A DNA stretch of 7,495 nt from Anaerolineales bacterium (GTDB lineage Bacteria > Chloroflexota > Anaerolineae > Anaerolineales > Villigracilaceae), in NCBI GenBank assembly GCA_029933275.1, contig JAOZOM010000031.1, positions 1 through 7,495 of the forward strand, given 5' to 3'. The translations under genes were made by a program, and so were the position numbers. Below the pieces are notes generated by a model. It was not told the origin of the DNA. It saw nothing but the letters and a program-made list of their open reading frames with translations, and made no database searches. The first letter of the stretch is position 1, and each line of letters begins with the position of its first letter. Positions 5,460 through 7,495 of the stretch are shown here, piece by piece.

Positions 5460-6617
5460 ATGAAAATACTCACCGTTCTCACCTACTACCGCCCCCATAC
5501 TTCGGGATTGACTATTTATGCGGAAAGATTAGCACGTGCTCTCGTCAAACGCGGACACGAAGTAACCGTAATGACCACGCAGTTCGATAAATCTCTACCT
5601 CGCGAGGAGATAATGGAGGGCGTGCGCGTGGTGCGCGTTCCCGTTGCTTTTCGCGTCAGCAAGGGGACAGTCGCTCCCACATTTGGCTTGGTTGCCACCA
5701 AACTGGTTTGGGAGCATGACGTAGTCCAAATGCACCTCCCCCAATTTGATGCCCCGGGCGTTGCCTTTCGCGGTCGCCTCTTTGGTAAACCCTCTGTTCT
5801 CACTTATCATTGCGACTTAAACCTCTCCTCAGGTTTTTTTAATCGCATTGTTAATTCGGTTGTCCATTTCCAAAATAATTTAGCAGGATTATTGGCAAAT
5901 CGGATTGTCACCTACACCCAAGATTACGCCGATCATTCCCCTTACCTTTCACGATATAAGAAAAAACTGCGTACTTTTCTCCCGCCAGTTGAGTTGCCCG
6001 AAGTGAGTGATGATGCAGTCATAGCTTTTGCAAAGAAATATCAAATTGCTGAGAGAAATCCTGTCATCGGGATGGCGACTCGTCTCGCCGCGGAGAAAGG
6101 CGTAGAAATTTTGCTCGATGCGATGCCACAAATTTTGGCACAATATCCCAATGCCCAAATTTTATTCGCCGGACAATATCAAGATGTGTTGAGCGAGCAA
6201 AGCTACGCAGATCGCTTGATGCCGCGCATCAAAGAATATGAGAAAAAAGGAAACTGGACTTTCCTTGGCATTCTTAATCCTAAAGAAATGGCGGCTTTTT
6301 ATCCCGCCCTCGATGCTTTAGTAGTCCCCTCGCTCAATGCGACCGAGGCATTTGGTCTCGTCCAAATCGAAGCGATGCTCAACAATGTCCCCTGTGTGGC
6401 ATCGGCGTTGCCCGGTGTTCGTCAGCCGGTGTTGATGCACGAGATGGGCGAAATCGCGGCAATCGGCAGTGCCGATGAACTCGCCGATGGCTTGCTCAAA
6501 ATATTCGCCGATAAAGAAAAATATCACTGCGATACAGCCGCACTCGCGCAGACTTATGATCCCGACAGTGTCGCGGCGGTATATGAGAAGATGTTTGAGA
6601 ATCTTAGGAAAAAGTAA
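5460..6617 (+). CDS. GT4-family glycosyltransferase (GT-B fold)
   Basis: The 385-residue protein is of normal length for GT4 retaining glycosyltransferases, which transfer sugars from nucleotide donors to lipid or polysaccharide acceptors at the cytoplasmic face of the membrane. The N-terminal acceptor half (about 1-180) starts with MKILTVLTYYRP and has the glycine/tyrosine motif SGLTIYAERLARAL at 15-28. It also has YHCDL at 116-120. The C-terminal donor half (about 195-375) has GMATRLAAEKG at 204-214, with a basic R208/K213 pair. Its EX7E motif is E296 to E304 in TEAFGLVQIEAM. No signal peptide or membrane helix is evident. The start is fixed by the N-terminal beta strand typical of the family, although there is no ribosome-binding site. 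No cell-envelope gene cluster surrounds it, so donor and acceptor sugars cannot be assigned. It converges on the toxin gene with a ten-base gap and no visible terminator. Confidence 0.93.
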   Translation: MKILTVLTYYRPHTSGLTIYAERLARALVKRGHEVTVMTTQFDKSLPREEIMEGVRVVRVPVAFRVSKGTVAPTFGLVATKLVWEHDVVQMHLPQFDAPGVAFRGRLFGKPSVLTYHCDLNLSSGFFNRIVNSVVHFQNNLAGLLANRIVTYTQDYADHSPYLSRYKKKLRTFLPPVELPEVSDDAVIAFAKKYQIAERNPVIGMATRLAAEKGVEILLDAMPQILAQYPNAQILFAGQYQDVLSEQSYADRLMPRIKEYEKKGNWTFLGILNPKEMAAFYPALDALVVPSLNATEAFGLVQIEAMLNNVPCVASALPGVRQPVLMHEMGEIAAIGSADELADGLLKIFADKEKYHCDTAALAQTYDPDSVAAVYEKMFENLRKK

Positions 6618-6627
6618 ACCAAACAAA

Positions 6628-7023
6628 CTACCCCAACACTTCAAAGCCTTCTTCGGCAAAGTGACGGTCAAAGGTGAATGCTTTGCTAATGCCAAGTCGG
6701 CGCATGGTTGCAAAAGCTGAAATATCTACAAGACTGAGATTGCGGCGGTTGGCAGATAAAAGCAATTCCATTGCTTGCATATGTTTAGACATATCCATCC
6801 ATTCAATTTCCAGTAGAGGAACCATGCCAAAGTGAAATTCGTTTAGAGTTTCAACGCCATATCTGCGTTGAATTAGAGCCGTTGCCTCAAGGAGAATATA
6901 ATTATTCAAGAAAATGGCTTCATCTTTTGCGAGAATTTCCCCCCAAGTTTTTGCCGCTGAAAGATGAAAGGCATCGTTTCTATCTAAAATAGACAAAATT
7001 GCAGAAGTATCAATGAGTATCAT
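6628..7023 (-). CDS. vapC: PIN-domain ribonuclease toxin, VapC-like
   Basis: At 131 residues it has VapC size. VapC toxins are Mg-dependent endoribonucleases that cut tRNA or rRNA when the antitoxin is lost. The four acidic positions of the PIN active site are present: D5 in IDTSAIL, E46 in LLEATAL, D100 in SLVDISAF and D119 in TFDRHF. The protein therefore looks catalytically intact. The start at 7023 overlaps the antitoxin gene by 14 bases and has GAGG six bases upstream, inside the antitoxin reading frame. This is the translational coupling usual for such pairs. The RNA target cannot be told from sequence. The symbol is by family; which VapC subgroup it belongs to is not known. Confidence 0.9.
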   Translation of the reverse strand: MILIDTSAILSILDRNDAFHLSAAKTWGEILAKDEAIFLNNYILLEATALIQRRYGVETLNEFHFGMVPLLEIEWMDMSKHMQAMELLLSANRRNLSLVDISAFATMRRLGISKAFTFDRHFAEEGFEVLG

Positions 7024-7309
7024 TTTCTACCTCTTCTGTCATCGGGCTTTTCTTGAAATAACCGTAGATTTCATCTAAATATTGATCGTGATTTTCTGAA
7101 AGATTCGTAGCCCCTTCTATATCCTCGGCAATCCCGATAACTGCCAACGCCCTTTGTTTCAATTCTTCTCGGCTTGGTTTCGTTTCTTTTTCAATCAGCA
7201 ACTCCACACTTTGACGGATTAAGGTTGCCATCGAGACATTATATTCAGCCGCCATCTCTTTTAGGGTGTGGTACTGTTTTTCCTCTAATTGGATTTGCGT
7301 TCTGATCAT
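7010..7309 (-). CDS. vapB: Ribbon-helix-helix antitoxin, VapB-like
   Basis: The 99-residue protein begins MIRTQIQLEEKQYHTLKEMA and continues with NVSMATLIRQSVELLI, the beta strand and two helices of a ribbon-helix-helix DNA-binding domain (about 1-42). The rest is charged and probably wraps the toxin. Antitoxins of this type neutralise the PIN toxin and repress their own operon. The start at 7309 has AGGAG six bases upstream. The gene precedes and overlaps the toxin gene. A palindrome at 7321-7336 directly upstream is a candidate operator. The acidic middle and C-terminal part make it longer than many VapB proteins, but nothing indicates damage. Confidence 0.88.
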   Translation of the reverse strand: MIRTQIQLEEKQYHTLKEMAAEYNVSMATLIRQSVELLIEKETKPSREELKQRALAVIGIAEDIEGATNLSENHDQYLDEIYGYFKKSPMTEEVENDTH

Positions 7310-7320
7310 GATTTACTCCT

Positions 7321-7336
7321 AAAGTGTAATCACTTT
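7321..7336. promoter_or_regulatory. Candidate antitoxin operator palindrome
   Basis: AAAGTG, a four-base spacer TAAT, then CACTTT form a perfect 6-bp inverted repeat. It sits one base upstream of the antitoxin ribosome-binding site and downstream of the predicted toxin-antitoxin start. A related, imperfect palindrome (CACTTTC/GAAACGTG) overlaps its right side at 7331-7347. Ribbon-helix-helix dimers usually bind short repeats in this position. Binding is inferred. Confidence 0.4.
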
Positions 7337-7337
7337 C

Positions 7338-7365
7338 TTGAAACGTGATGTAAGTATAGCATAAT
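7338..7365 (+). promoter_or_regulatory. Candidate promoter of the methyltransferase gene, leaderless
   Basis: TTGAAA (7338-7343, five of six), 16 bases, then CATAAT (7360-7365, five of six). The expected start is at or beside the A of the ATG at 7372, so the message would have no leader. No Shine-Dalgarno sequence precedes the ATG, which fits. Confidence 0.5.
7353..7361 (-). promoter_or_regulatory. Extended -10 promoter of the vapBC pair
   Basis: On the minus strand TGCTATACT reads as an extended -10: TG, one base, then TATACT (five of six). Transcription would start near 7346, about 37 bases before the antitoxin ATG, upstream of the palindrome. The -35 region is T-rich and poor. It overlaps the promoter candidate of the divergent methyltransferase. 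Confidence 0.5.
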
Positions 7366-7371
7366 AAAACT

Positions 7372-7495
7372 ATGAAAAAAGACTTTCTCTTCCTCCACCT
7401 TCGTGATTTACCTTATTTTCGCGCCCTTTTGCGCGCGGTCGAATCGGCATATTATCAGGATTTGGATTTACCCTCTCCCACCCTCGATATAGGAT
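7372..7495 (+). CDS. Class I SAM-dependent methyltransferase, N-terminal fragment
   Basis: Only 41 codons lie in the window, all open to the right edge. The visible peptide contains LPYFRALLRAVESAYY and ends in PTLDIG. This matches the start of class I methyltransferases in which a short helical lead precedes motif I (normally LDxGCGxG, which binds S-adenosylmethionine). The fragment stops in the middle of motif I, so neither the glycine loop nor the substrate region can be checked. It diverges from the toxin-antitoxin pair, and its ATG lacks a ribosome-binding site. Methyltransferase is the best reading, but it rests on a short stretch. Confidence 0.65.
   Translation, partial: MKKDFLFLHLRDLPYFRALLRAVESAYYQDLDLPSPTLDIG

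Overview
The window reads as chromosomal DNA of a free-living bacterium of moderate GC content. The best guess is Chloroflexota, Anaerolineae-like. This rests on the receiver-CpaE/MinD fusion downstream of a hybrid kinase, the two-helix N-terminus of that kinase, tRNA genes without encoded CCA, and the style of the partial methyltransferase. It is inferred from family resemblance alone; there is no rRNA marker.

Layout. Positions 1-3905 (minus strand) hold a two-gene signalling operon. A 941-residue membrane hybrid histidine kinase (PAS, HisKA, HATPase, two receivers, HPt) comes first. Six bases after it starts a receiver-CpaE/MinD-like ATPase that runs off the left edge. Positions 3906-4302 have no protein gene, but they are rich in inverted repeats. 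They include a 16-bp near-perfect long-range inverted repeat, internal hairpins, a plus-strand promoter-like pair and a weak U-tract terminator, together forming a candidate structured RNA. Two tRNA-Ser genes (anticodons TGA and GCT) follow at 4303-4507, with a strong terminator behind them.

Positions 4597-5370 (plus) encode a short-chain enoyl-CoA hydratase with its catalytic residues intact, closed by a strong terminator. Positions 5460-6617 (plus) encode a GT4-type glycosyltransferase that looks leaderless: a perfect TATAAT lies only eight bases before its ATG. Convergent with it, at 6628-7309 (minus), is a VapBC-type toxin-antitoxin pair (PIN toxin and ribbon-helix-helix antitoxin, overlapping by 14 bases). 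The pair diverges from the beginning of a SAM-dependent methyltransferase at 7372, which is cut by the right edge. The divergent intergenic region packs two overlapping promoters and a small palindrome into about 60 bases.

How the parts work together. The kinase's terminal HPt could pass phosphate to the receiver of the CpaE-like protein, linking a membrane or cytoplasmic signal to the positioning or assembly of a surface apparatus such as a Tad/Flp pilus. That link is inferred, because no pilus gene is visible. The remaining genes are separate transcription units. The least explained element is the intergenic region at about 3940-4210.
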